Source: Hirsutella rhossiliensis (lineage: Eukaryota; Ascomycota; Sordariomycetes; Hypocreales; Ophiocordycipitaceae). Taken from it: a stretch of 64,000 bases of DNA. How positions within the stretch are numbered: position 1 is the stretch's first letter; every line of letters starts with the position of its first letter. The position numbers and the translations under genes are program-made. This document shows positions 15,001 to 27,809 of the stretch, piece after piece. The notes under the pieces were generated by a model that saw nothing but the letters and a program-made list of their open reading frames with translations, was not told the DNA's origin and did not search any database. The DNA lies in the NCBI RefSeq assembly GCF_020360975.1, contig NW_025408677.1, forward strand, positions 2,046,001 through 2,110,000, written 5' to 3'.

Positions 15001-18000
15001 ATTAATAACGGCGTATACCGGGTCCCCTATAGATATAGTTAGGGAGGTAGAGACTAATCTCTATCTAGGAACGACCTAGATATTAATCCGTCTTTATATT
15101 GCGCTAGACGGAGTCTTAGTCCCCTTTATCCTAGGCATGCTATTTATTAGAGCCGCGCGTATATTATTTAATTATTCCTTAAGGAACGGGGATATATAGG
15201 TTAAATATTAGATCGGCACTATCTAGGTAGTTACGCTAGCGGTAGGAGCTATTAGATAAGAGCTTCTAGATAAGGTCGATATAGTAAAATCCTTTTAGGC
15301 TGCGACCTTAATAGTTAATAAAGATATATACGAAAGACTAAAGCTTAAGGAGGCTATATAGGAAATAGCTACCTAGCTCCTAAGAAATTTTTTTTAGGCT
15401 TCGGTAATAGAAGTCGAAGAAGATAACTTAGGAGCTACCTAATAATTACGGAGAGAAACCCTTACGGATACCTAGACGGCCGAGATTCTCTTACCGGGAG
15501 GTAAGATCCTTAGTTATAGAGGGGGTGCTAACTAAGTCCCTAACCTAGCCTACGCTAGCGTAAACGAGCCCTTAATAGTACTAGTACGATAGCAATTAAT
15601 TATAGACGAAGGAGATAAGGCGATTCTAGCTATCGGATCTAAGATAGTAGAAGAGATTATTAAAGTTATAGTTATAGAGGCTATAGGAGAATTTAAGAAA
15701 AACATTATTAAAGCTAGAAAGAAGTTCTAAAAGATCTAGAAAGTTAAAGTTAAGATAGGGAGGAAACGACCTATTAGATTATATAATCTAAGAGTTAATA
15801 CTCTCTTTAAAAGAAAAGTAGATAAGATTAACCCTATTAACGATGCTCTATTAAACGGCTCGACGCTAGAAGGGGACCCTAACTAAAAGAAGACTAAATA
15901 GAATACCGTTAAAGATAAGATATAGCCTAGACCCTACCCGGAACACTTAATAGGAAAATTATTAAGTATATAAAAAGGAAAGCGGCTAACGTAAGAAAGA
16001 CTTAAAGCAATCTACGAATAATTTAAGGGCTTTCTTATAAAGGTAGAAATCCGGATCTTCGATAGTATTCTATTTAATAAGGAAGTAGCGTTATCCTAGG
16101 ACTTTATAGAAAGAGGTAGAGTCGACCTAGCTATAGCCCTACTATAGGTTATTAAGATAATAGAATATAAGGTATAGTAAGCAGCCTTAATCCCGATCCT
16201 AAAAGCGATAGAGTAGAAAGTTATCGATATCCTTAAAATTAGACTAGAAATAGGAGTCCTTAAAGAAGGGCACGGGCCCTATAGGAACCCCTTTTTCCTA
16301 GTAGTAAAGAAAGACGGAGGACTACGCCTAATTAATTCCGCTACGCGTATAAATACCGTTATAATAAGAGATACGAACCTACCGCCGAATATAGATGAGT
16401 TTAGCGACTACTTCTCGATATATAAGATCCTTTCCCTCCTAGACCTTTTTTTAGGCTATAATTAGATCCCTCTTAATATTAGAAGCTATAACTTAACGAT
16501 ATTCGCGATACCTATTAGCCTCTTACGTATATATATACTCCCTTAAGGGGCTACGAACTTAGTCGGCTAATTTATAAGGATAATATAAAGAATCCTATAA
16601 GACCTTATACCGAATATCTATAGGAATTTCCTCGATAATATAGGTATTAAGGGGCCCGATATAACGTATAATAATAAAGAGGTAGCGCTAAGAGTAAGGA
16701 GATTTATCTTTGAACACCTTATTAACCTCGATAAAGTCCTAGTTAACATCGAACTCTCCGGTTATACGATTATAGGGGCTAAATCGAAATTCTACTAGTA
16801 AGCGACTAAAGTTATCGGTTATATCTATAGAATAAATAAAAGGTGCCCCGTAGAAGCTAAAGTTATTAAAATTAAGGAATAGATAAGATACCTTAATATA
16901 ACGTATATTAAAGCTTTCCTTAGCATTATAGGATACTATTAAATCTAGATTAAATAGTTCGCTATCTTAGTAAAACCCCTTATAGACCTACTAAAGAAAG
17001 AAGTCTATTAGGAATAGGGAGACGAATAAGTAAAAGCAATAGCTGCCCTTAAGAAAGCTATTACTAATCTAGTCTTTCTAGTATCCCTCGACGTCGGCCT
17101 AGGAAGAGGAGATATTATTCTAATATATAATGCTAGTTTACTTAGCTAGGGGGCAGTCCTAATATAAATCGTCGACGGAAAGAGGCGCCCTATAAGGTTC
17201 GAAAGTAAAACGTAGTTACTAGTAGAAACTAAATACGATACGATAAAGAGGGAGTATAGGGCTATATTAAGTACGCTTAAGAGACTAAGAATATACTTAT
17301 ACGGCGTATATTTTATCCTAGAAACTAACGTATAGGTCCTAGTTAATTAACTAAAAGGTGCCCTTAAAGACGTCCTTAGAGCTATAGTAACTCGCTAGAT
17401 AAGCTATATTTTCCTCTTTAACTTTACTATATAATATATCGAAGGTAAGAAGAATAACGTAGCCGACGGACTCTTAAGAAAGCCTAAAGGACCTTCTAAT
17501 ATATTAGATAGGGAAATAGAAGGCGATATTAAAGAATTTATAGACTTCTACTTAAACGTAGTATAAGGGACTAAGCTATAAGGGGACTACTTAAAGGAAT
17601 CGAGGATAATTACGAACTTCTTTTAAACGTTAAAACGGCCGGAGGGCCTTTCTAAATAAGACTATAGGAAGCTACGTCTAAAGAGTCTAAGTTTCTACGT
17701 TAAAGATTAAAAGCTTTACCTAGGAAGGAAGAAAGGGGACCTATACTAGTCGTAGACGACCTAAAAGAACGGAAAAGGATTATCGTAAAGTACTACGCGT
17801 AAATAGGGTATAAAGGACGATAAGTTATATATACGTTCGTAAAAGATAGGTATTAGTAGGCTAGCCTTTAGAACGATATTTACGGCGCAATCTCTTTCTA
17901 TAAAAAATACTAATACTTTACGACTAAGAGACCCTAGGAAGTTATAACCGCGACCGCGCCTAGCTACCCTATAAGTAAGATTTACTTCGATAGTTAGTAT

Positions 18001-19230
18001 ATACTATCTAATTATAGGTATTCGTACCTTATAGAAGTACGAGACGACCTTACTAAATAGGTAGAAGTAACCCTAGTTAAAGAAATCACCGCGGGAGCTA
18101 TAACTAAATTTATACTCTCTATTATTTATAGGTACGGCGTAATACTATACGCTATAATCGATAGAGGGCCCGAAATAAAGAAAGACTTTAAGTATATCCT
18201 AGAGGATATAGGCGTTAAAGTTATTTAAACTTCGGTATATAATTTAAAGGCGAACGCGGTAGTAGAATAAGGGCACTAAAGGTTAATAATAGCGCTTATA
18301 AAAATAGTAGAGAAAAAGGGCAAGTAGATTAAATACCTTAACTAGGTAATCCTTATAGACCGAATAGTAGTTAGAGAGTCTTACGGAATATTAGCTTTCT
18401 ACCTACTATATAGATAGGAACCGGTACTACCTCTTAAGGTAGAACACCCGACTTAGCGACTAATCGACTAAGACGAAGTAAAGATAAAAGAAGAATTATT
18501 TAAAGTATAAGTACGAGTTTTAGAAAGAAAAGAGAAAGATATAAAAGAAGCTAAGAAAAGAGTAATAAGATATCGGAATTAATTAATAGAGAGGACGGAT
18601 AAAGCTAATAAGCATACGATAAGGAAAGAAAGCCTATAACCTAGAGACCTCGTCTTACTATTCGACGTAAGACGATTAAATAATCTAGGGAGGCAAGCTA
18701 AGTATTAGATAAGGTAGAACGGTCCCTTTTAAGTAGCATCGCGCTTAGAGTAGTCTAGAGCGTATAGGATTAAGACTCTAGATAGAATCGTGCTCGATAA
18801 GATAATCCTAAGAGAGTATCTAAAGAAGTTTAAAAAGGATAAGGAAGGTTAGTAGTACTTTACTAAGGACGATTAGTTGCTCTAGGATAAGATTACTCTC
18901 GATAAGAGGAGGAAGGAAGAAATAACGGATAAAGTAGATAATTTACTACTCCTACTAAGTAGAGAAGCCTTAGATTAAATAGTACTACGGTCGCAACGAC
19001 TCCTTAACGAACCTTAGAAGGATTAAAGCTAGGAAGAGGAAGAAGAGCGACTATAGATACCTAAGAAAGGCCTAAGGCATACGATCGAGGTTTAGCTGCC
19101 GTAACTTAGTAAAGTAAAAAAGGATCTCTATACTAGAGCCCTAAAGACGCTAATCTAACGAGAAAAGGAGGAGGTAAAAAGGAGCTAGGGAGGAAAAGGT
19201 AGCAAAGATAAAAATCTACGACTATCGTAA
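12060..19230 (+). pseudogene. RIP-mutated gag-pol of element III
   Basis: Plus-strand translation through stops shows gag with a degraded CCHC motif near 13,625-13,680. A long linker/protease region follows. RT lies near 16,280-16,800, with the active-site box reading F-L-D-N. RNase H lies near 17,080-17,480 and integrase near 17,780-18,700, where DDE-like surroundings and a T-D-x-A-N-K-H-like linker are readable. The lesions are mostly TAG/TAA at former CAG/CAA/TGG codons, which fits RIP and not random decay. Confidence 0.65.
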
Positions 19231-19549
19231 GAAGCACGCTAGAACCTAACTAGTAACTAGGACACCGTCTAACTATCTAATCGAAGGATAACTATAGTAG
19301 CCGAGATATTTACGAGTGCCCTACCTATTACCTTATCGTTTTAAATTTTCTACCTAAGGCTCCCTAAGTAGATAAAGATAATACTTCCTACCCTTCCCTA
19401 ATAATAGCCTACCCTCTACTACCTTAAAGAAGGCGAATAGAGATATAATTAAATAATAAAATAAGAAAACGAATATTCTTACTACCTACCTCCCTTAAGA
19501 ATAGGAGTTTTTACTTCGTAGATAGGGACGTCTATTCTTTATTATAGAG

Positions 19550-21220
19550 GGGGAGACCCGCTATAGCGAAAATAAACGCGCCTATAAGATAAATTTTAAT
19601 ATATTTTCGACTTACTAAATTAAACGCGTATTACCTTAAGAGAAAAACTTTTGCCGCTAAAGATAGCGATTAAACGAGGCTACTTACTCCCGGTAAACCT
19701 ACTATAGACTACTATAAAGCGAACTTAAAGACTATCTAATTATTACTTAAGAGAGAGCTCGTTAAACCTATATAATCTCTTTCCGGGTAAGACGGGTATA
19801 AGGTTAATTTCCTCCCCTTCCTCTAAATCCTTAGTAGGACTAAAGGGATTAAGGATATTACGAAGAAGATAAAGGGCGGTCTCGTTGCTAATATACTTAT
19901 CGTAAAATTTATTAGTCTTAAGGTTAGTACGGAAATTATAACCGTATATATAGTTAGCGAATCTATTAAGGTCGTAAGCAGCCCTACGGTATCTAGGGAA
20001 GTGCCGCTATTCGTAAATAAGCGCCTTAGTCGAATCCTAGACATAGTTAGCGTAAGAACCGCCGGCAGTGCCTAGAAGAGAGATATACTTATAAAAAGGA
20101 AATATAACGTGCTCGTAAGCGGAAGTTATAATTATCTAATAAGTTCGAATATACCCTTAATAAAGGCGAGGATTACGAGTTCCGTATAAAGCAATTAAGA
20201 CTACTCGAGAGTATTCTTACTACCCCGAACTAAGCTAAGAAAAGAAGTATCTACGCGGATAAGCGATTTCTATAGGGATATAGGTTACTAGCCGACGTCT
20301 ATAATAAAGGGCATAGAAGACGATTTAATTATACTAACCTAGCGTGCTCTCGAGAAAGTAAGAGAGAGGGGAGCGACCGCGCGCTTTAACCCTAATAATA
20401 TCGGGAGCTTTTAACGGAACCTATAACCGAAAGGCGATTTCTACGTAAATTAAAAACCCTTAGTAACCGATATTATTTCTACTATAGACCTAGGTCTCGA
20501 AGTAACTATAGATCTATAGAAGAAGACGGTTAAAACGAGCTAAGCGAGATTAGATAAGTTAGATAGTCGTTACTCGAAAGTACTCTATACGAAGAGGAAA
20601 GACCTTAGTATAATAATTCTAAGTAAGAAGAGTAGTAGTAACGAGGGAAGGTCGTAGAAGAGTAGTTAAAGAGAGGTTAACGATATCTAGCAGCTCTTTA
20701 GTTTCGAGTTTAGCGGTCTTACGAGATATAATAAGGAAGAAGAGGTAATCGTAAAAGGAGAAGATAAAAGGTAGCGGTCCGGAGAAATAAAGAAGATAGA
20801 GGAGAGAAGAGGGAGAAGAGGAATAAAGAGAGTAAAGAGGAAAAGAAAAGGGCGGGGATTAGATAGCTCCCTAATCGATAACCGGTAAAAGAAGCTATTT
20901 AGGCGCAACCGCTAAACACGCCCGAGACTTTACCGCTATAAAGGCTAGCTAAAGCAACTAATAACCGCGCGCTTTAACGACTATTTATTCCTCTCGCTAT
21001 ACCCTCCTTCTTCCTTCTTTCTTTTTCCTTCTATACGTATATATATATATATATACTCTATACGCTTCCCTACTTATAACGATCCCCTCTACTAATATAA
21101 CTCCTATATATATATATAATACCTTCTTAGCCTCTTAGCGTTATAACTCGAAACTACTTACCCTAACTATCTAATCTTAGCTTCTCCCTCTCTTTCGCTT
21201 ACTCTACCCTTTCCTAAGAC
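19550..21220 (+). other. Element III: region between pol and the downstream extra frame
   Basis: Bases about 19,800-20,920 form a fairly open plus-strand stretch with charged, lysine/glutamate-rich coding texture near 20,600-20,870, but I recognise no domain. From about 20,970 to 21,220 the sequence becomes CT-rich and then TATATA-rich, resembling a fungal promoter and 5' UTR ahead of the frame that starts near 21,228. The 14-mer CCGCGCGCTTTAAC occurs near 20,378 and again near 20,966. I see no LTR pair that would define a further nested element here. Confidence 0.35.
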
Positions 21221-21227
21221 ATAGCGG

Positions 21228-23755
21228 CGAACCTAAATAGTATCCTAGGCCCAGCTATAGACCTCCCTAAGGATGCCGCTATCTTCTTTAGCGCACTACT
21301 ATTTAGGAGCAGGAGCTCTATTTTGCCTACTTACTACGGCGAAGTTAAAGTAAAAGGCGGCGAAGGGCGCTTCTACGCTAAAGATAAGGAAAGGTTCGTA
21401 GACTAAGACCGACGAGACGTTTATAGGTAGAAGCAACCTCCTTAATACGTTTATAGAGATCGTTAGCACCCGATACTAACGGGCCCTATTAGGCGGCGGG
21501 ATATTACCCTCGAAAACGCTCGGATAATATATAAGGGCATTAAAAAGATAAACGGATTCGCTAGGAATAAGGCCCGCTAGGAAGAGTATATCGTCGACGT
21601 ATATAACTTTCTTTATAGAGCTATCGATAAATAATAGGCTACGAGCTTCGGCCTTAGCGCGATAATTAAAATCTTAATAAGAGGCATCGAAAACGCGGTA
21701 TGCCCCTTGCCTTACCTGCTATTAGTTTATACCGACTACTAAGGGGAACCTATCGAAGACATAGAAGATAGATATAAGAAGTACTATAAATGCCTAAATA
21801 ATAGGGAGCATCTAATTAAGTTTACCGCTCCTACCTTCGACCTTAGTTACTTCGCGTATAAATAAAGGTATACGACTAGAGTTATTAACTTTTTAGTAGG
21901 CACGAACGAAGGGGGACTCTACTAAGGGGCGTTCCTCTAGGACCGTAGAGAAGGAAACCTAGTCGTTTTTAATGCTTAGAAAGAGGGACGATACGCTAGA
22001 CTCTATACGTTCCTATAAGTATAGCGGCAGTTTCTTTATATCTTCTAAGTTCCTTATAACTTTACTTATACGCTAGTCCCTTATACCGCCTAGTAAGAAG
22101 GGTAGGAATACGGCTACTTAGCCTTAATAATAATCTAATACTAGGTTAGAGGCATAGTTAGGCTACGCCTTAAGATAATTAAATAGCGATGCCTAAAAGT
22201 TAAAGTAATTCTAGAGTAAAGGTATAGAGCAACGTAAGAAGCCCTATAGATAGACGAGATCTTATACCGAGACTAGTGTTTCTTTAAGCCGGACGAGAGG
22301 ATAAGTATAAAAGGCTACGTTAATAGGCTAATATACGGAATCTAAGCCGTTGCGGTAAACGAGCTTAATTATACGCAAGCGATATTATAGGGCGGTAGAG
22401 TTTCCTAGTAGTTTAATAGCGGGGTTAAACGACTATAAAGGATACTATCTAATTAAGGTCTAATAACTTTTAGCGGAGTCTTTCTTATAAGGATTCCTAG
22501 GAGCGAGCGGATTTACCGATATAACCGTATTATCTTAGGAGACTAGGAAGAATAAGACCTCTAGGAAGTCCTAGAAGTAGTTAACCTCCTAGATAGGCCT
22601 ACCGGATAGAAACTACCGCTCTAAAGAGACGTAGAACTAGCTTATACGGCGAGGAAAGCGAGAAAGGAGCTGTCTACGCTAGCTGCCCTTACGGGGCAAC
22701 CTAACCTAATTGCTTAAGCTACGCGCGGTTTCTTTACGAAACTTCTCCTTAAAAAGACCCCTAACTATCTAATTACGCCGACGGGAATTAAGAATAGACC
22801 TAGTCCTTCGTTACCTCGAGCGTTAACCGAATCGAGCTCCTTATCTAAATTAAGTAGCCTTTCCCTAAGTGACCTCGAGATAGGATCCCTGCCCTAGAGC
22901 CTATAAAGGAGAGAGCTAAGCGCCCCTACTAGTCCCTTTATCTACGTAGAAACGATGCCTTTATTCTCCCCCTTTAATATATAGCTAATTAGGCCTACTC
23001 CTCGCCCGCTACTAACGGCTCCTCTAAACGTATAAAGGAGCGAAAGACTCGTAACCGCTCCCCCGCCGATAACCTAATAAGGAGCTAGCAGGGAAGAAAG
23101 GCAGATAGCCCGGCTGCCTACTCGCCCTAGGACCCCGAAATTACTAGGCGCTCGGTTAATTACCCTAAGGCCGAAGACTTTAGTAACGCCTATAGCACGC
23201 CCCGTTACTCCCTAGAAACGAAGTATAGTAATAGCTTCTCCGGCTATAGTCCCTATAAGGTTTATACCGGGCTTTAAACCCTCTTAGGTCGAAGGAGTTA
23301 AAAACCTAGGAATATATTAGAACTACCGCTAGGATATTAACGACTATAATTCTATATATTTACGTAGGACTACTAGTAACGCGATAACGATTAGCCTATA
23401 AGACTTTATAGCTTATTTAATCTAGCCGTACCTAAAGCTATAGACTAGTAAAGACGCTAACTACTTTATTTCCCTAACGCCCCTAGGAATAATAAGCGCG
23501 AATACTTAGGAGCGTATACGGGGGGCAGTAGATAATTATCTAAAGAAGGAAGTACGCGAGTAAAGATAGGAAAGAGCTAAACGAGCAGCTCGTAGGTAAA
23601 GGGAGGAATAAAGGATACGAAGGGAAAGGATTATAGTAAAGGAGAAAAGTTCTATCGACGGTTTATTTACTTACTTACGTGCTTAAGAAGAGAGCCTTGC
23701 CCGTTATTATCGCGCCTTTTCCGTTAGTATCTTAGGTCGGAAAGTCGCTAGGGAG
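21228..23755 (+). pseudogene. RIP-mutated extra ORF carried by element III, unknown product
   Basis: A long plus-strand frame can be followed, through RIP stops, from an ATA (probably former ATG) near 21,228 almost to the 3' LTR at 23,759. It corresponds to roughly 800 codons. It shows no RT, RNase H, integrase or protease features. The C-terminal third is rich in Pro, Ser and Arg and ends in a basic, Glu/Arg-rich stretch near 23,530-23,640 that looks helical or coiled. Its position downstream of integrase, on the same strand and inside the LTRs, fits an accessory or captured ORF. The function is unknown and frame continuity was judged by eye. Confidence 0.45.
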
Positions 23756-23758
23756 GAG

Positions 23759-24137
23759 TTTAACGGGTAAGATTATACCCTTATAAATATTAGCCTATTA
23801 GAGGGATAAGACCCCTAGCACCCCCCCCCCCTCTAACTTTCTTCTAAGTATACTTAAAGGCGTTATAAAGACCTCGATTATCTAATTAGGCATTATCCTT
23901 AATTATAGTTAATTTAAATTTTTATTTTTCCCCTTTAAAGTAGATGCCGCTAGTTACGCGACTCTAGTAGAAACGAAGAGGTATAGAGTAAAGAAATCTC
24001 TAAGACTCGTATTTATAACCTAAAGCCTATAGAGCTATATATAGACTAAGTAATTAGATAATTGCGTAGTTAATTGCTCTGCTAATCCTTTGCTACGTGC
24101 TACGCGTGCTTTAGGTATATGCCCTCGTCCCCGTTAA
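23759..24137 (+). repeat. 3' LTR of element III
   Basis: Partner of 11,569-11,946. It is followed directly by the ACTAC target duplication, after which the interrupted integrase of the inner family-II element resumes. Confidence 0.88.
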
Positions 24138-24142
24138 ACTAC

Positions 24143-25330
24143 GATATCTACGGCCGTACTAAGATTTAGAGGGCGTAGCTTAAGGGGCTACTTAAGTAGC
24201 TTCTAGTACCCGACTAGTTCTATATATATATATAGATAGACTTTATAACGGACCTCCTACTTATAGAGGGCGGCAACTACTATATATAGGTAATTAAAGA
24301 CCGACTTAGTAAGTCTATAGTATTAAAGCTAATACCGTCTATAGATACGGAGTCCTACGTAGAGCGCTTCTTATAGTACTAGGCCCGCTTATATAGCTAG
24401 CTAGCCTCTATTATAAGCGATAGGGGATCGAATTAAACTAGCCGCTTTTAGTAGCACCTATACTAGCTACTTTAGATTACGTAGCTACTTAGTATAGTAT
24501 ATTACCTATAGACTAACGGAGGGCCTAAAAGGGTTAACTAGGAGGCATAGGCTTACCTATAGGCTGTTATAGCCCGTAACTAAGTAGACTAAGACCGTTA
24601 GCTCCCCGCGGCCTAACTTACGTTAAATAGTAAACTATATACCTCTATTAAGATAGCCCCTTTCTTTATAATATATAGCTTCGAACTACCCTTACTAGTT
24701 CCCTTTACCGTAGATATAATAGCGGAGTAGTATAGTAATTCGTTATTAAAAGGCCGCGCCTCTACGTTCGTATAAAAGCTATAGGAGACTATAGATTATT
24801 GCTAATCCGCGATAGCCGCCGCGGCATAAGATTAAGAGTAGCACGCTAATAAGACTAAGGCCCTAGTAGATAGGTTTACGGTAGGAGATAAGGTATAGCT
24901 AGACCTCTATAACTATAGGTCGGCACGGCTAAAGAAAAAGCTTAACTAGCTATACGTAAAGTTTACGGTATAAAGGGTTATTAGCCCGTAGGTTATAGAG
25001 CTCGATAGTCTCTTAACGGGGGTCTATAATAAGATTAATATAGACCTCCTTCGTAGAGCCTCCTTTAACCCGCTGCCCGGATAAGAAGTAGCGGACGCCT
25101 AACCGCCTATAATCGAGGTAAAGGAAGAGAATAAGTTTAAGGTCGAAGAGATATAGGCCGCGCGCTAGAAAAAGGTTAGTAAGGGGAAACGCTAGGAGGT
25201 CCTCGTTAAGTAGCGCGGGTATCTCGACCCTATATAGGAACCTATACGTAAGTTTACGGGAACTATAGCCCTTAATAAGTTCGAAGCCTTATTCGGAATA
25301 ATAGATAAGAACGACGGACTAGCGGACTAC
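24143..25330 (+). pseudogene. RIP-mutated integrase C-terminal part of inner family-II element
   Basis: This continues the pol frame broken at 11,563. The integrase core is readable, including an I-S-D-R-G-S box near 24,410-24,430. A basic C-terminal region near 24,870-25,150 resembles the GPY/F-to-chromodomain segment of fungal Gypsy integrases, followed by a tail to about 25,330. RIP stops occur throughout. Confidence 0.7.
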
Positions 25331-25479
25331 CGATAATAGCCTAAGCTAAGACTATAAAGTAGGTATAGCGGAGGGGGCAGTTACGGTAATATAGGCAATA
25401 TAAGCGTAATAGTATAAGCGGAGATAAAAATAGCGTTTATTATAGGGCGGAGCCCTTAAACTACCTAGGCCTATTCCTT

Positions 25480-26396
25480 ATTATTATTATTATTATTATC
25501 TTCGTTATTATCGTCTTCGTCGGCCTCCTCTTTCTTATTAGCGGCGGCGGCGGTCTCTAAGGCGCTAAGGCGGCCCTCTAAGCCTATAAGCTAATTAGCG
25601 GCGGCGGCGGCTCCGGGGGTAAAGGGGCGGCGGCTAGCGGCGGCGGTAGGGGCAGCGGCGGTAGCGGAGGCGGGCACGGCTAAGGGGACCGCCGATAGGG
25701 CGACGGAGGTAGTATCCCTAGCGCCGGGTATATTAGAGGCGGAAATAAGGGAGCGGAGGAGTAGGACTTACTTAGGCATAAGGCCCTATCGCTCGAGGGC
25801 GCGGAGGTTATAGTAGGCGGCGGCGGCGGCAGTAAGGCGCTTCTTAGTAGCCCCCCGCGCCTACCCGTGCGAGCCGGCCTTCTAAGCCGACGCCGTAGTA
25901 AGTAAGACGGGAGGCGCCGCTTTATAAGCGCGGCCGGCTCGCGCGTACTAGTAGCAGCTGCCGCCGCGGCGGCGCCCGGCCTAGTCGGAGCAGTCGAGCT
26001 CCTATAACGTATAACGTATATAGGGGGCCGAGCGGGCGGCGCCGGCCTATACTTAGCGCTTATACTATAGGAGGTTAGCGGATAACGTCTATTACGCTTA
26101 CCTAACTACGGACTTACGGGGGTAGCGGAGACGGAGGCGGGGGCCGAGGGGCCGGGCGTTACGGGTAGCGGCGGGGACGGCGTCGCTACCTTAAGGGGCG
26201 ACGTAAGAGCGAATAGCGTAGTAGAGGCGGCGGCGGCGGCGGTAGGAGCGGTGGTAGCGGCGCGGGCAGGAGCGGCGGTAGCGGCGGAGTCGTTGTTGGC
26301 CACGGCTAGCACGGCGTCGACGAACGACTCTATACGCTCCGAGAAGGAGGAGGTAAGAGAGGGAGAGGCAGATATATCTATCGCGGAAGTTAGCAC
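25480..26396 (-). pseudogene. Antisense ORF of family II, alanine-rich, unknown product
   Basis: Between pol and the 3' LTR the best coding texture is on the minus strand. A frame starts with Met at 26,396, is open to 26,106, and can be followed through RIP stops to a poly-Asn/Asp/Glu tail near 25,480-25,520. It is alanine/serine/proline-rich, with a short heptad-like segment (L-x2-L-E-G-R-L-x-A-L-E) near 25,550-25,590. A TATATAA element lies upstream on the same strand at 26,631-26,637. The same region exists in the outer family-II copy (1-391 plus 27,815 onward). Antisense ORFs in this position are known from some plant Gypsy elements; homology to them is not claimed. Confidence 0.45.
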
Positions 26397-26940
26397 GACG
26401 GAATACGGCCTCCCGCTCTATAAAGCGCGGAACTTATTAGTTAAAGTTATTATTATTATTAAGGCTATTATTGCTACTACCGCTACTACTATAAGTATAC
26501 GTTAATAGAGCGGCCTATATAGCTAGGAACGGACTAATGCCTTAGGTAGAGCGGAACTTACCTATTAATGCTACTACTACGGTTAAAGAAGGGAGAGAAG
26601 GAAAAAAAGGGAGAAGGGGGGGATGCCGCCTTATATACCCCTTAGTAGAGGATACTGCCTAAGGTAAAAGGGACGGGCAACCTAAGGCTTACGTAGGTCC
26701 GGACTAGCCGCCGGCTACCTAGGGGCGTATATAATAGGTTACGCCCTTATTTAAATAGCTAGCCGGCCGATAAGTATAGAGCCGGGTCCTAGCTGCCCGG
26801 GCTAATAGGCGCGGGGATAATAGGGCTAGTAGGGCCGGCCCTATTAACGGGAAAGGGCAGGGAAGAGCCCGCGGCACGGGCCTAATTATATAGGAGCCGT
26901 TAATAGGGCAGCGCTACGCCGCGCTTAAGGGAGGGCATTA

Positions 26941-27126
26941 TATAAGAGTCTTTAACTATTATAGGTAATAGGCTTAGGCCGCGGCCTAAGCCGTATAGTT
27001 ACGTATAGAGGGCCGGATCCTATAAGTATAGGGGCGGGCTAGCCGCGTATAGAAGAGCTCTATATAGCTTATTAATATTATCCTATAGACGGCACCTACG
27101 TATATGCCTCTACCTACTCCGTAATA
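26941..27126 (+). repeat. 3' LTR of inner family-II element
   Basis: A 186-bp copy of 7,575-7,760. It is preceded by a purine-rich AAGGGAGGGC tract and followed by the GAATC duplication. Confidence 0.88.
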
Positions 27127-27131
27127 GAATC

Positions 27132-27354
27132 TCTACTTAAGTTAATATATTTAGTAAGAGTAGCGCGCTTAAAGGCTTTTTAGGAACGATTTTTTAGTAT
27201 ACGACTAGATATACTATTAGTAGTATATCCTAAAAGGATAAAGAGATAAGGAACGATATACTTATATATAACGCGATAAGGGTATATTTATATACGGCGG
27301 CTAAGGCAGCTATAGTAGGTCTTACGAATAAGACTAAAAGGAGGGGAGATATCG
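27132..27354 (+). other. 3' tail of element I internal region
   Basis: Sequence after the GAATC duplication belongs to element I and ends in the purine-rich tract AAAAGGAGGGGAGA just before its 3' LTR. No coding content was recognised. Confidence 0.6.
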
Positions 27355-27809
27355 TATTACGACTATAGCTACTAGGCCGTTAACGGTCGACCGCGTTAAG
27401 TACGTAATATAGTTTAACGGATAAATAGTCGGCACGACTATCTAATAAATATAAGATCGAGGGGATCGTAGAGATCTAAGTAATCTAGGATTAACGAGAT
27501 TACTACGCTTTATACGATCTAATATTAAGGATTATAGCTAGGCCTATAATCTAAGGATAGTCTCTATAGGTATATATAGCTACTTACTTGTACTCCTTTA
27601 AATAGATAGCTCTCTAGCTTTTAATATAATATAGATCTTTATTACGATTTTATCTCTAATTCTAATTACTTAGTTATAGTCTACGGTCTACGACCTCCGA
27701 CTTATTACTAACGTAATATACTTATTATTGCTTAGACTACGCCCTATTATATCTACTAATATAAACCCCTTAATAGGTTTATCCCTTAGGAATAATACCG
27801 GTCGTTATA
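27355..27809 (+). repeat. 3' LTR of element I
   Basis: Partner of 392-846 with the same 455-bp length. Bases 27,810-27,814 are GTTAA, the second copy of the target duplication. Family-II sequence (outer copy) resumes at 27,815. Confidence 0.85.

Larger units (their letters stand above)
11569..24137 (+). mobile_element. Gypsy-type LTR retrotransposon, element III (innermost)
   Basis: LTRs at 11,569-11,946 and 23,759-24,137 (378/379 bp, differing by one C in a poly-C run) are flanked by the target duplication ACTAC (11,564-11,568 and 24,138-24,142). The LTR ends form an inverted pair, TTTAACGGG and CCCGTTAA. A GGGAGGAG purine tract precedes the 3' LTR. The element is 12.6 kb, well above the common 5-8 kb for fungal Gypsy elements. 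The excess is about 4.2 kb between the end of pol and the 3' LTR. Confidence 0.85.
7575..27126 (+). mobile_element. Inner family-II Gypsy LTR retrotransposon (interrupted)
   Basis: Two 186-bp LTRs (7,575-7,760 and 26,941-27,126) are bounded by the target duplication GAATC (7,570-7,574 and 27,127-27,131), showing insertion into element I. Element III (11,569-24,137) later split its integrase. Internal order is gag with a CCHC knuckle, protease, RT, RNase H, integrase (in two pieces), then a 1.6-kb non-pol region with an antisense frame, then the 3' LTR. It is less decayed than the outer family-II copy, with which it shares LTR and 3' sequence. Confidence 0.85.
392..27809 (+). mobile_element. 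Ty3/Gypsy LTR retrotransposon, element I (interrupted)
   Basis: The element has two 455-bp LTRs (392-846 and 27,355-27,809) and is flanked by the target duplication GTTAA (387-391 and 27,810-27,814). The internal part runs 847-7,574 and resumes at 27,132-27,354, because a younger family-II element sits at 7,575-27,126. A purine-rich tract (AAAAGGAGGGGAGA) immediately precedes the 3' LTR, as expected of a polypurine tract. Without the nested insertions it would be about 7.9 kb, normal for a fungal Gypsy element. It is heavily RIP-mutated and cannot be coding-competent. Confidence 0.85.

Noticed and set aside
19823..20908. Minus-strand open frames of 73 codons at 19,823-20,044 and 20,687-20,908
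   Set aside because: They lie opposite a plus-strand stretch with better coding texture inside RIP-mutated element III. Frames without stops arise easily on the strand where TA-rich codons read as non-stop.
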